The position numbers and the translations under genes are program-made. Shown here in pieces: positions 16,146 through 23,355 of a stretch of 27,439 nucleotides of DNA. The notes under the pieces are model-generated. The model did no database searches. It was not told the origin of the DNA and saw nothing but the letters and a program-made list of their open reading frames with translations. Origin of the DNA: Chloroflexota bacterium (GTDB lineage: Bacteria > Chloroflexota > Dehalococcoidia > Lucifugimonadales > CATQGZ01); NCBI GenBank assembly GCA_027624995.1, contig JAQBTI010000004.1:1-27439 (forward strand). Reading direction: 5' to 3'. Numbering within the stretch: the stretch's first letter is position 1; each line of letters starts with the position of its first letter.

Positions 16146-16995
16146 TGGACTCGGCGACCTCCTGGATGGCGACGTAGTTGTCGTTGGTCGATTTGATAAA
16201 CCCGTCAGTAGAGAAGAGCTCTAGGAGGTCCGGCCTCCGGATATCGATCCCTATCAGGGCCTCCTGGACTCTTTTGGCGAAGCCATTGCCGAACCTCTCG
16301 TCGATATCCCCACGGATTGTCCAGTTGTAGTCGTAGTAGGGCGGTGTAGTCTGGAAGACTCGGACCCTGGTCAGGTCGACCTTGCCCTGCTCGACGGCCT
16401 GCTCCCAGACCGCTTCGTTGAGCACGCCTGCCTGAAAGGCGCCGCTCTCCACCAGCTTCCATGTCTTGTCGTGGGAGCCCGAGTAGTTGGGGAGGCCCGC
16501 GAAATCGGAGTCTGGATCGACTCCAGCCTTTAACAGGAAATGACGCGGCATGAGGTGGCCCGAGGTCGACAGCTCGCTACCAAACGTGAAGCTGAAGCCC
16601 GTCAGCCCAGGCAGGTCGGTGACCTCGACGCCGGCGTTAGCGATGAAGACCGAGTGGAACTGTTCATCGCGGGGTCGCTGCGCGATGGCCTCGGAGCCCG
16701 GCACCTCCAGCCTGGCCATGACCCCGGTGAGCCCTCCGAACCAGCCCAACTGAATCTCGCCCTGACTGAATGCGATCACCGTTGCGGCGTAGTCGACGGT
16801 TGGTACGTACTCGACCTCGACGTCTAGCTCTTTGCTCAGGTAGTCGGTGAGGGCTTCGTACTTTCTGGCCAGACTGGCGGCGTTCTGGTCGGGTATGCCA
16901 GCGATCCTGAGGCGACCCTTGGCACCGTCATCCCCGCAGGCCGACAAAGCCAGCAGCGTGAGAATCAGTACCAAGCCAATCATCGTGGACCTCAT
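16126..16995 (-). CDS. PhnD-like substrate-binding lipoprotein (putative selenate/phosphonate importer)
   Basis: Extracytoplasmic solute-binding lipoprotein, first gene of the importer operon. From the ATG at 16995 the signal peptide MRSTMIGLVLILTLLALSAC ends in lipobox LSAC with Cys20 as the lipidation site; GAGGG lies five bases before this ATG. A start at 17031 would place twelve extra residues before the signal peptide and is less likely. The mature part shows GIPDQNAASLARKYEALTDY, YVPTVDYAATVIA, QLGWFGGLTGVMARL and QFHSVFIAN. The W-F-G-G-L-T-G-V-x-A-R-L pattern resembles the PhnD subfamily annotated as putative selenate-binding rather than classical phosphonate-binding PhnD; I recall this from family knowledge and the substrate remains unproven. 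Confidence 0.87.
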   Translation of the reverse strand: MRSTMIGLVLILTLLALSACGDDGAKGRLRIAGIPDQNAASLARKYEALTDYLSKELDVEVEYVPTVDYAATVIAFSQGEIQLGWFGGLTGVMARLEVPGSEAIAQRPRDEQFHSVFIANAGVEVTDLPGLTGFSFTFGSELSTSGHLMPRHFLLKAGVDPDSDFAGLPNYSGSHDKTWKLVESGAFQAGVLNEAVWEQAVEQGKVDLTRVRVFQTTPPYYDYNWTIRGDIDERFGNGFAKRVQEALIGIDIRRPDLLELFSTDGFIKSTNDNYVAIQEVAESIGIIER

Positions 16996-17029
16996 ATTTG
17001 CCCTCGCATTAAGCATATTGATGCAGGGC

Positions 17030-17059
17030 ATAGTATTAGGTAATACGTCTTCAATTCAA
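17030..17059 (-). promoter_or_regulatory. Candidate promoter of the PhnD-C-E-E importer operon
   Basis: On the minus strand, -35 TTGAAT (17054-17059), 18-base spacer, -10 TACTAT (17030-17035). Initiation near 17023 gives a ~28-base leader to the ATG at 16995. It shares a 93-bp divergent region with the aldo/keto reductase promoter. Confidence 0.5.
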
Positions 17060-17076
17060 GCCATGCCGGTCTCGTG

Positions 17077-17082
17077 TATAAT
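17077..17082 (+). promoter_or_regulatory. -10 box of a leaderless aldo/keto reductase transcript
   Basis: A perfect TATAAT ends six bases before the ATG at 17089, so normal initiation falls on the start codon itself. There is no Shine-Dalgarno sequence, which fits. The -35 is weak (TTCAAG at 17055-17060, 16-base spacer). Confidence 0.6.
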
Positions 17083-17088
17083 TGCACG

Positions 17089-18033
17089 ATGCACTATCGA
17101 ACACTCGGCAGCACTGGTCTTCAGGTCTCCTTGTTGAGTCTCGGCAGCGGTGGCGCCCGGCAGCTGGGCCAGGCTGCTGGCATGACTCAGACAGAGCAGA
17201 CGGCTCTCGTCCGCCGCGCCATGGACCTGGGAGTCAATTTCTTCGATACGTCGTCCGACTACGGGGAAAGTGAGGTCATTCTCAGTCGCGCGTTGAAGGA
17301 CGTGCCGAGAGAGTCCTACTACCTGTGTACCAAGTGGCCCCCGTTCGTCGGCAGGGAGCTGGCAGAAGACCCTCAACTCCTCGTGAACGCGGTCGATAAC
17401 AGCCTCCGCCGGCTGGGCACGGACCACGTTGAGATAATGATGTTCCACGGGCCGCTTTCTCACCATTACGCGCCACTGATGGAGCGTTTCTACCCCACCA
17501 TGGAGCGGTTGCGGGAGCAGGGCAAGTTTCGCTTTATTGGCATGAGCGTTCAGTACGGGACCGAACCGACGCAGGCGGTGGGAGACCTCGCGGTAAAGCG
17601 GGATCCCGAGCTTTGGGACGTGCTGATGCTGAAGTACGGGTTGCTGAACCAGTCCCTGGCGAAAGAGGTGCTGCCTCTGGCCCTAGAGCACGGAGTCGGA
17701 ATAATGAACATGGCGGCCGTCCGCGTGAAGCTCCCCGACCCCGACCTGCTCCAGCAGCTGATGCAGGAGTGGCGGGACAAGGGCTACGTAGAGCGTGGCG
17801 ACCTACCAGACTCTGATCCACTGGGATGGCTGGTGCACGACGATGTGACTTCTGTCGTCTCAGCCGGGTACAAGTTCGCTGCGGACCACCCGGCGATAGG
17901 AACGGTCATTACGGGGACCTCGAACATGGCCCACCTAGAGGAGAACGCGGCCGCACTGGAAAAGCCGTACCTGCCTCCCGACGACACGCAGCGAGTGAAG
18001 GAACTCTTTCGCAACATCGTCGAGTACGTTTGA
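17089..18033 (+). CDS. Aldo/keto reductase family oxidoreductase
   Basis: NADPH-dependent reductase or dehydrogenase with a TIM-barrel fold, about 314 residues. The catalytic tetrad is complete: D53 (NFFDTSSDYG), Y58, K82 (LCTKW) and H120 (MMFHGP). The C-terminal cofactor region is seen as AIGTVITGTSNMAHLEEN. A GTG at 17074 is in frame, but it precedes the TATAAT box and the family consensus starts at MHYRTLGSTGLQVS, so the ATG at 17089 is used. The next gene begins four bases after its stop, so the pair is an operon, probably oxidising a sugar or sugar lactone before dehydration by the downstream enzyme (inference). Confidence 0.93.
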   Translation: MHYRTLGSTGLQVSLLSLGSGGARQLGQAAGMTQTEQTALVRRAMDLGVNFFDTSSDYGESEVILSRALKDVPRESYYLCTKWPPFVGRELAEDPQLLVNAVDNSLRRLGTDHVEIMMFHGPLSHHYAPLMERFYPTMERLREQGKFRFIGMSVQYGTEPTQAVGDLAVKRDPELWDVLMLKYGLLNQSLAKEVLPLALEHGVGIMNMAAVRVKLPDPDLLQQLMQEWRDKGYVERGDLPDSDPLGWLVHDDVTSVVSAGYKFAADHPAIGTVITGTSNMAHLEENAAALEKPYLPPDDTQRVKELFRNIVEYV

Positions 18034-18037
18034 TGCC

Positions 18038-19090
18038 ATGCGGATCACCGACGTAAGGGCCGTCTATCCAAAGTGGGCTAGGCGCCCCCGGGGCGTTTGG
18101 CAGTCCCACTTCTGGCAGATCGTCGTAGAAGTGAGGGCGGACACCGGCGTGGTCGGGCTCGGCTACGGCGGCGGCGGTCCCCCCGCGGTTGAGGTAGTCA
18201 ACTCCCACTTCAGAGAGCTATTGGTCGACCGCACCGTCGACGATGTAGATGACATCCGCGAGCTCTGGGACCTCCTTTATCTGAAGTCGCTCCCCTACGG
18301 CCGCAAGGGTATCCCTGTAATGGCGCTCAGCGGGGTCGACCTGGCGCTTTGGGACCTCGTGGCGAAGTCTGAGGGGCGGCCGGTCTACGAGCTTATTGGC
18401 GGCCTCCAGAAGGGACGGGTCCGAGCGTACGCCTCCACCGGGGCGTTCGAGCGCGACCGAGACGCCGGATTTACCGCGGTGAAGTTCTCGACTCAGTGGA
18501 CCGGGCACGAGCGAGACTACGACGACACGGTCGAGACCGCCGCCAGGGCTCGGGAGGTCTTTGGTCCCGACGCACTGGTGATGTCCGATTGCTACATGTC
18601 ATGGGACTCGGTCGTGGCGATCGAGATGGCCCGGCTCTTGGAGCCCTACGACCTCTACTGGTTCGAGGACATCCTCACTCCCGATGATCTTCCGGACATA
18701 GCCGCACTGAGGCCGCGCGTGAAGCCCGTCCTCCTGGCGGGTGGGGAACACGAGTTCACGCACCACGGCTTCGCCGCCGTAGCGCAGGCGGGGGCGTTGG
18801 ATATCTGGCAGCCGGACCTCACGTGGTGCGGAGGGATCACTGCGGGAATGAGAATCCTGGAGCTTGCACGGGCGGCCGGAGTGTCCGTGGTGCCGCATCG
18901 AGGCGGCGAGATATGGGGCCTCCATTTTATCGCCGCGACCGACTGTGATGACCTCGCCGAGACTCATCCGGATTGGTGGGAAGACGACTCTGAGACGCTC
19001 TGGCTGGACGAGCCGCGCCCCGAGGGCGGTTTTATCACTCCCCCGGACCGTCCAGGGTTCGGCGTGGTCCTGGACGAGGCGATGCTGTAG
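18038..19090 (+). CDS. Enolase-superfamily dehydratase, rhamnonate-dehydratase-like
   Basis: Mandelate racemase/muconate lactonizing group, 350 residues: N-terminal capping domain (about 1-125) and TIM barrel. Magnesium ligands are D184 (SDCYMSWD), E210 (YWFEDI) and E237 (AGGEHEF); the His-Asp base pair is likely H287 (VVPHRGG) with an aspartate near 255-260 (DIWQPD). The DCYMSWD, GGEHEFT and QPDLTWCGG segments resemble L-rhamnonate dehydratase, so an acid-sugar dehydratase is the best guess. The lysine motif on the second barrel strand is AVKFS, with only one lysine, which argues against epimerase chemistry needing K-x-K. The ATG lies four bases after the aldo/keto reductase stop, suggesting coupled translation. 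Confidence 0.88.
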   Translation: MRITDVRAVYPKWARRPRGVWQSHFWQIVVEVRADTGVVGLGYGGGGPPAVEVVNSHFRELLVDRTVDDVDDIRELWDLLYLKSLPYGRKGIPVMALSGVDLALWDLVAKSEGRPVYELIGGLQKGRVRAYASTGAFERDRDAGFTAVKFSTQWTGHERDYDDTVETAARAREVFGPDALVMSDCYMSWDSVVAIEMARLLEPYDLYWFEDILTPDDLPDIAALRPRVKPVLLAGGEHEFTHHGFAAVAQAGALDIWQPDLTWCGGITAGMRILELARAAGVSVVPHRGGEIWGLHFIAATDCDDLAETHPDWWEDDSETLWLDEPRPEGGFITPPDRPGFGVVLDEAML

Positions 19091-19257
19091 GGGCATTGTT
19101 CCGTCCACGTCGCGTAAGGGCAGGTCCCTGTGCTGGCCCAGGTTCGGGATCAATAGCTTTGAAGTAACTTTTCTCCGAAGGTCCTTCTCAGTCCCTTTCG
19201 CGCTGAATCTGTCGCTCGCTTTCTAATCGAATCGAGGCCTGAGGATCCACCGATGGT

Positions 19258-19317
19258 GTCGACTATTACCTATCGTAAACTCCGTGGAGGCGGGGTTTAC
19301 GATAGGTAATAGTCGAC
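19258..19317. repeat. Perfect 23-bp inverted repeat (palindromic end pair)
   Basis: The left arm 19258-19280 (GTCGACTATTACC...) and right arm 19295-19317 are perfectly complementary around a 14-base loop. The left arm plus loop (19258-19294) recurs in inverted orientation at 21132-21168 with about 33 of 37 positions identical. The outer flank of the right arm also shares CTAGACCAA (minus strand) with that copy. The arrangement looks like two element ends joined head to head or a duplicated regulatory site. Confidence 0.85.
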
Positions 19318-19565
19318 GGCTCCTTGCGACCTTGGTCTAGGGTCGCTGGGGAGTACGGGTTGGACCCTGAGGATAGCTTCGTGTGGTACCAGATAGCCAG
19401 GAGGGGTGCCGGAGAGGTTCGTGGAGGTTGAGGAGTAGCCTCCTAGAGTAGGCTTCCCACTGCGTCAATTGCAATTGGGACTGTCAGGTTTCGTTCTTCC
19501 TTCAATAGTGGGGTCAGCTTCGTTATGCGGGGCAGGGATTTGGTGGAGACCGGGGGAGGCTCAAA

Positions 19566-19660
19566 CTCCCTCATAACACCCGGATGTTCGTAGCTGAGAG
19601 GGGGGTGGGGCGGTTTGTTATGAGGGAGACCGGTACACCATCATCTCTCTGATAACAACC
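19566..19660. repeat. 13-bp inverted repeat plus a third related copy
   Basis: CTCCCTCATAACA (19566-19578) and its exact reverse complement (19616-19628) enclose 37 bases. A third, direct copy, CTCTCTGATAACAACC at 19645-19660, matches the first in 13 of 16 positions. They could be operator or recombinase binding sites or the remains of a small element; no associated gene is identifiable. Confidence 0.65.
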
Positions 19661-19726
19661 ACGGACGGGGAGGGCGTTGTTGATTGCGATCCCGACCGGA
19701 CTCGGACTGAGGGCGGGGAACTAGCT

Positions 19727-20587
19727 CTATGCCTGACCGATGACCTCCCTCAGATCCTTCTCCTTGATGTGAAAGGAGTGCTCGTCCTTCGGGAACTTTC
19801 CACTCACGACGTCCGCGACATAGGCCTCAAAGGCCTCCATTATCGGTTCATTCAGGTCCGCGTACTTCTTTACAAACTTCGGAGTGAAGCGGTGGAACAT
19901 GCCGAGAATGTCGTGGGCGACGAGCCCTTGTCCGTCACAATACGCACCGGCGCCGTAGCTGATGGTGGGAATCCGGAGTCGCTCGGTCACGATTTTCGAG
20001 ATCTGGTCCGGCACGCACTCCAGAATGATCGCGAACGCTCCGGCTTCCTCGATCGCCAACGCATCCTCGATGACTCGCTTGGCCGTCTGCACGTCCCGGC
20101 CCTGGGCCTTATATCCTCCGAGCAGAGAGATATGCTGAGGTGTCAGGCCGACGTGGCCCATGACCGGCATGCCGGCCCTGACGATCGCCCTGACGATGTG
20201 TGCCGCGTTGGCTCCTCCCTCCACCTTCACCGAGTCGGTGCCGCCCTCTTGCATGAAACGCCCGGCGTTGATGATGGCGTCGCGCTCGGAGGTGTTGTTC
20301 GACATGAATGGCATGTCGCCGACCACGAAGGCGTATTTCGTTGCCCGCGTGACGGCTTTGGTGTGGTGGAGCATCTCCTCCATGGTGACGGGAACGGTTG
20401 TCTCATAGCCCAGAACAGTCATGCCCAGCGAATCGCCGACGAGAATCGTGTCGAGCCCGGCACGGTCGGCGAGCAAGGCCATTGGATAGTCGGGGATGCT
20501 CAGCATCGTGATCTTGCGGCCCTGCTGCTTCATTGCCTGAAGGTCGAGTAGCGTGACCTTCCTGCGTTCAACCTGTTTGCCTGTCAC
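19727..20587 (-). CDS. panB: 3-methyl-2-oxobutanoate hydroxymethyltransferase
   Basis: Makes ketopantoate from 2-oxoisovalerate and 5,10-methylene-tetrahydrofolate, the first pantothenate/CoA step. Metal and catalytic residues are present: D52-S53 (VGDSLGM), D91 (VGDMPF), E123 (VKVEGG) and the catalytic E190 (ILECVP); GHVGLTPQHISLLGGY is canonical. Deviations are SIPDYP where T-A-Y-D-Y is usual, and ISYGAGAYCDGQ where I-G-I-G-A-G is usual (Y201). The 286-residue length is a little above typical because of the C-terminal extension. The start is GTG with GAGG seven bases upstream. No panC, panD or panE lies beside it, and the gene is flanked by inverted repeats at 19258 and 21168. Confidence 0.92.
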   Translation of the reverse strand: MTGKQVERRKVTLLDLQAMKQQGRKITMLSIPDYPMALLADRAGLDTILVGDSLGMTVLGYETTVPVTMEEMLHHTKAVTRATKYAFVVGDMPFMSNNTSERDAIINAGRFMQEGGTDSVKVEGGANAAHIVRAIVRAGMPVMGHVGLTPQHISLLGGYKAQGRDVQTAKRVIEDALAIEEAGAFAIILECVPDQISKIVTERLRIPTISYGAGAYCDGQGLVAHDILGMFHRFTPKFVKKYADLNEPIMEAFEAYVADVVSGKFPKDEHSFHIKEKDLREVIGQA

Positions 20588-20633
20588 CTTCGCACCTCAT
20601 CCGTCAAACGCTGCCGCCCGCGAAACTGGTGTG

Positions 20634-20921
20634 TTACGGGATGCCCGGCTGCTCCAGAATCCTTTTCACCACGTGCACAGGCCCCAGTGCGCTGTCCCGG
20701 CCGACATTTCCCATATCAAGCTTTCTGGACCCAAGCGACGAACGATCCTCGACGAGAGCCATGGTAGTATCAATCACGGATGCCGTCAACGATCCCATCA
20801 AGCTCACAAAACCATCTCTCGGCGTCGTGAACTGGCGTTCGATGGGCAGCGGAGTGGCTTTCACCACGTTTGCGCTCCCTTCCAACTCCTCCAAGGCACG
20901 CACTTCGCCCACGGATTCCAT
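20634..20921 (-). pseudogene. Small frame upstream of panB, probable gene remnant
   Basis: Encodes 95 residues starting MESVGEVRALEELEG and ending VVKRILEQPGIP. Codon choice looks like a real gene, and a GAGG lies four bases before the ATG, so a small intact gene is possible. However, the frame is closed by a TGA at 20928, and the coding-like sequence seems to continue upstream in another minus-strand frame (LSRVSLIVVEACGVVEAH), which suggests a frameshifted remainder of a longer protein. I do not recognise the family. It is 46 bp ahead of panB on the same strand. Confidence 0.35.
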
Positions 20922-21131
20922 TGGGCCTCAGGTGCAGAACCTGTTTCACCCGTGTTATCACACGCGTGGGCTTCAACGACCCCACAGGCTTCGACGACGA
21001 TCAAGCTGACGCGGGACAAACCGAGTTTTCGTGAAACGACACTTTGGTAGGGCAAATGAGATTCGAAAATCGGCGGTGATCGACCATCCCCGATCCCAAC
21101 TCCGCCGTTAGACGGCAAAGTCTCCAACACG

Positions 21132-21168
21132 CCCTACTCCACGGAGTTTACGATACGTAATAGTTGAC
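21132..21168. repeat. Inverted copy of the 19258 repeat
   Basis: On the minus strand this begins GTCAACTATTACG and matches 19258-19294 (plus strand) at about 33 of 37 positions, so the two form opposed ends of a ~1.9-kb segment holding panB. Its core TTACG-ATA-CGTAA is itself a small palindrome. It also lies about 100 bp upstream of the AlbA_2 gene and might be a regulatory site for it. Confidence 0.75.
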
Positions 21169-21245
21169 ATCTCGTGAGCCCTTTGGTCTAGCGTCATCTT
21201 GGTAGTCGTGAAGGCATCCGAAGACATCAGGCTGGACTCAGCCTG

Positions 21246-21251
21246 TAGAAT
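21246..21251 (+). promoter_or_regulatory. Candidate -10 box of the AlbA_2 gene
   Basis: TAGAAT preceded by TG, ending twelve bases before the ATG at 21264; initiation near 21258 would leave only a ~6-base leader. No Shine-Dalgarno or clear -35 is seen. Confidence 0.4.
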
Positions 21252-21263
21252 GGATCGAATCCT

Positions 21264-22328
21264 ATGCCTGGCCACTTCTCCAGCGACCGGCTCACCCATC
21301 TCTTTGAGTTGGACAGTACGCGCCCAGATCGCCTGCGGCGCCGCGAGAGTTCGACACTCGAATTCAAGCGCAACTTCGGGTTGTCCAGCGACTCCTTGGC
21401 CGAATACGGGAAGACGATGGCGGCCTTCAGTAATCGGTCTGGCGGCTATTTGGTCTTTGGAGTCAGAGATCGGCCTCACGTACCGGAAGGAATGACCAAC
21501 GACCGCTTCGATAAACTGGATCCTGACCAGCTTACCCAGTCCCTGAATAACTACTTTGCCCCGTCGATCCAATGGGACCATCTGGTTCACGACGTGTACG
21601 GCAATCGATTTGGCCTGATTTACGTTTCGGAAGCTAAGGTGAAGCCGGTAGTGTGTACTAGGACGTCTAGCCCCCTGAGGGACGGCGATATTTTCTACCG
21701 ATATCAGGGGCAGACGAGGCTCATAACATCTGGCGATCTCCAAGTCCTCATCGAAGAACGAATCGAACGGGAGCGGCGTAGCTGGCTAGACTTGCTTGCA
21801 CGAACATCCCGCGTCGAGCCGAGCGGCAGCTACATCCTAGATATTACAGACGGCACGGCGGTAGGCAGTGAACGTTCTTTCGTCATCAGCCCTGAACTCC
21901 TTGACAAGGTGAGGTTCATTCACGAAGGGCGTTTCACTGAGGGCGGAGATCCAGCTCTTAGGGTGCTAGGGGACGTCGAAGTTGTCAGGACGGAATCCCT
22001 ACCCGGCACACGGGAGGAAGTCCCGGTAGATCCGTCGAAGTACTGTGACCTCTGGGAAGCTGACGTGATAGACAAGCTCAAGAGCCGGATAGGAGATACG
22101 ATCCCCTTCGGTGAAGGGGTCCAGCGGATACTGAATGGGTTCCACATCCGCCAGGCAGTTAAGGCACACCGTATCCGTAACCCTTCGAAGATGTACTACC
22201 GCCCTGCGATACCGGGAAGCCGACCCCAATACGGCGTGGAGTTCGTCGACTGGATCGAGGACCAGCATCGGCAAGATACTGACTTCTTCTACAATGCGGT
22301 GCAGGTGTGCAGAGAGGAAGGGCTCTGA
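21264..22328 (+). CDS. Schlafen/AlbA_2 domain protein
   Basis: 354 residues. The N-terminal AlbA_2 (Schlafen-core-like) domain at about 26-155 is recognised from ESSTLEFKRNF (E28, E33, K35), FSNRSGGYLVFGV (55-67) and the later GDIFYRYQGQTR. This domain is widespread in bacterial putative nucleic-acid-binding or transcription-regulating proteins and occurs in phage-defence neighbourhoods; acidic residues in the E-x4-E-F-K segment correspond to the active site of Schlafen RNases, which suggests but does not prove nuclease activity. The C-terminal half (about 170-354) is unassigned; its end, DVIDKLKSRIGDTIPFGEG onward, may be a small winged-helix-type domain. Base composition appears lower in GC than in the flanking core genes. 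Probably co-transcribed with the next gene. Confidence 0.82.
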   Translation: MPGHFSSDRLTHLFELDSTRPDRLRRRESSTLEFKRNFGLSSDSLAEYGKTMAAFSNRSGGYLVFGVRDRPHVPEGMTNDRFDKLDPDQLTQSLNNYFAPSIQWDHLVHDVYGNRFGLIYVSEAKVKPVVCTRTSSPLRDGDIFYRYQGQTRLITSGDLQVLIEERIERERRSWLDLLARTSRVEPSGSYILDITDGTAVGSERSFVISPELLDKVRFIHEGRFTEGGDPALRVLGDVEVVRTESLPGTREEVPVDPSKYCDLWEADVIDKLKSRIGDTIPFGEGVQRILNGFHIRQAVKAHRIRNPSKMYYRPAIPGSRPQYGVEFVDWIEDQHRQDTDFFYNAVQVCREEGL

Positions 22329-22383
22329 TCCCGATTCCCTCTGCCTTGCGACTTCCTCAGAAGGTTGGGATGTGGAATTCAAC

Positions 22384-23187
22384 ATGGCTTTGACCCCTAT
22401 CTATCCTTTTACTGAAGACAAGTACGCTGAGGGAACGGGCGAGTTTGTCGACTGGGCCGTCTGCCAAGTAGGCACTGTCGATATAGGCGGGCAGACAGGA
22501 TGGCTAGATCATCTGAAGGCATACGGGTGGGATATTGGCGGAGAGAAACACGATTGGACGAAGGGCGTGTCTGAACGCCGGCGCTTGGCAAGGGACCTTC
22601 GTGAGGCGGCCAAAGGTAAAGATGCGGAACTGCTTGCCGCTGTAAACTCCATAGTCGTTGATTGGGGAGGCATCCGAAAGCGATTCTCCACCCACGAACT
22701 TCCAGGTATGAGAGCATCATTAGCTGCCCTTGGCGAAAGTGCTTCATCCGAGACAGTCGAGTGGGCCAACTTGTACGAGGGTCGAATAGCGTCAGTCTCA
22801 AAGGTCTACGAGATGTACGACCTTTCGTATTGGACGATCTATGATTCGCGGGTGTCGAAGGCACTCCAGTGCCTCGTCCAGGGATGGTGGGATGTGTCGA
22901 GGTACGACGCCGGTGAGAATCTCCTCCGATTCCCTTTGGCCCCAGCGCAAGGCGACGCGGTCAAGAAGCTGGTTGGTTTCCCCGAACGTACATCGCCTGA
23001 CCAGTACAAGCTGGCCTTCGTATATGCCAGTTGGCTCGCCAAGGCGATTGCAGAGCGACTAGAAGTGGACTCGACCGTTGAGCAGCCCGGAGAACCTTGG
23101 TATCCATTTCACGTCGAGATGGTTATGTTCACATTGGGTGGTCTATGGCGCCATGTCCAGACCACGCCACTGACCAAGGCGCCATAG
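22384..23187 (+). CDS. Unknown protein paired with the AlbA_2 gene
   Basis: 267 residues, not recognised. The protein is soluble, rich in Trp and Tyr, and mostly helical in appearance. A notable segment is YWTIYDSRVSKALQCLV (about 149-165), and later FVYASWLAKAIAERL and EPWYPFHVEMVMFTLGGLW (about 237-255). The frame is open upstream into the AlbA_2 gene, but a start before 22372 would need long overlap. ATG 22384 is used; GTG 22372, which has AAGG seven bases upstream, is equally credible and would add four residues. The 55-base gap and shared strand suggest an operon with the AlbA_2 gene; together they could be a two-gene defence or toxin-type unit (inference). Confidence 0.7.
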   Translation: MALTPIYPFTEDKYAEGTGEFVDWAVCQVGTVDIGGQTGWLDHLKAYGWDIGGEKHDWTKGVSERRRLARDLREAAKGKDAELLAAVNSIVVDWGGIRKRFSTHELPGMRASLAALGESASSETVEWANLYEGRIASVSKVYEMYDLSYWTIYDSRVSKALQCLVQGWWDVSRYDAGENLLRFPLAPAQGDAVKKLVGFPERTSPDQYKLAFVYASWLAKAIAERLEVDSTVEQPGEPWYPFHVEMVMFTLGGLWRHVQTTPLTKAP

Positions 23188-23355
23188 ATACGAAGCACCG
23201 ACCACGGGTCCGAGTTAGCTCAGTCGTCCTCACTCACTGTACCGTCGCCAGCAAGGCGGTTGATTAGGAGGGGCCATCGGTTTTTGTAGCGGTTGGCCTC
23301 GTCAATAGGCGGATGCCACCGCCAGCGTCGACCTCTGCCTGATTTGAAGTAGGGT

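Larger units (their letters stand above)
19091..19726. other. Gene-poor region with inverted repeats
   Basis: 636 bp with no convincing gene. It lies between the 3' ends of two convergent genes. It contains the palindrome at 19258-19317 and the repeats at 19566-19660. A minus-strand frame through about 19317-19430 is open and reads W-Y-H-T-K then T-L-D-Q-G-R followed by S-T-I-T-Y-R-K, which could be a gene fragment, but it has no start and no partner. No terminator with a T-run was seen. Confidence 0.6.
20588..21263. other. Gene-poor region upstream of panB and the AlbA_2 gene
   Basis: 676 bp between divergent genes. It holds a small minus-strand frame (20634-20921) that may be a gene remnant, the inverted-repeat copy at 21132-21168, and a -10 box for the AlbA_2 gene at 21246-21251. 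The remainder (about 20930-21130) has no convincing start, although one minus-strand frame across 20928-21060 looks coding-like in codon use. Confidence 0.6.

Noticed and set aside
21108..21743. 211-codon minus-strand frame ending MSTITYRKLRG...
   Set aside because: Mostly antisense to the AlbA_2 gene; the C-terminal part is the translation of the DNA repeat at 21132-21168. A short similar peptide at 19253 arises the same way.
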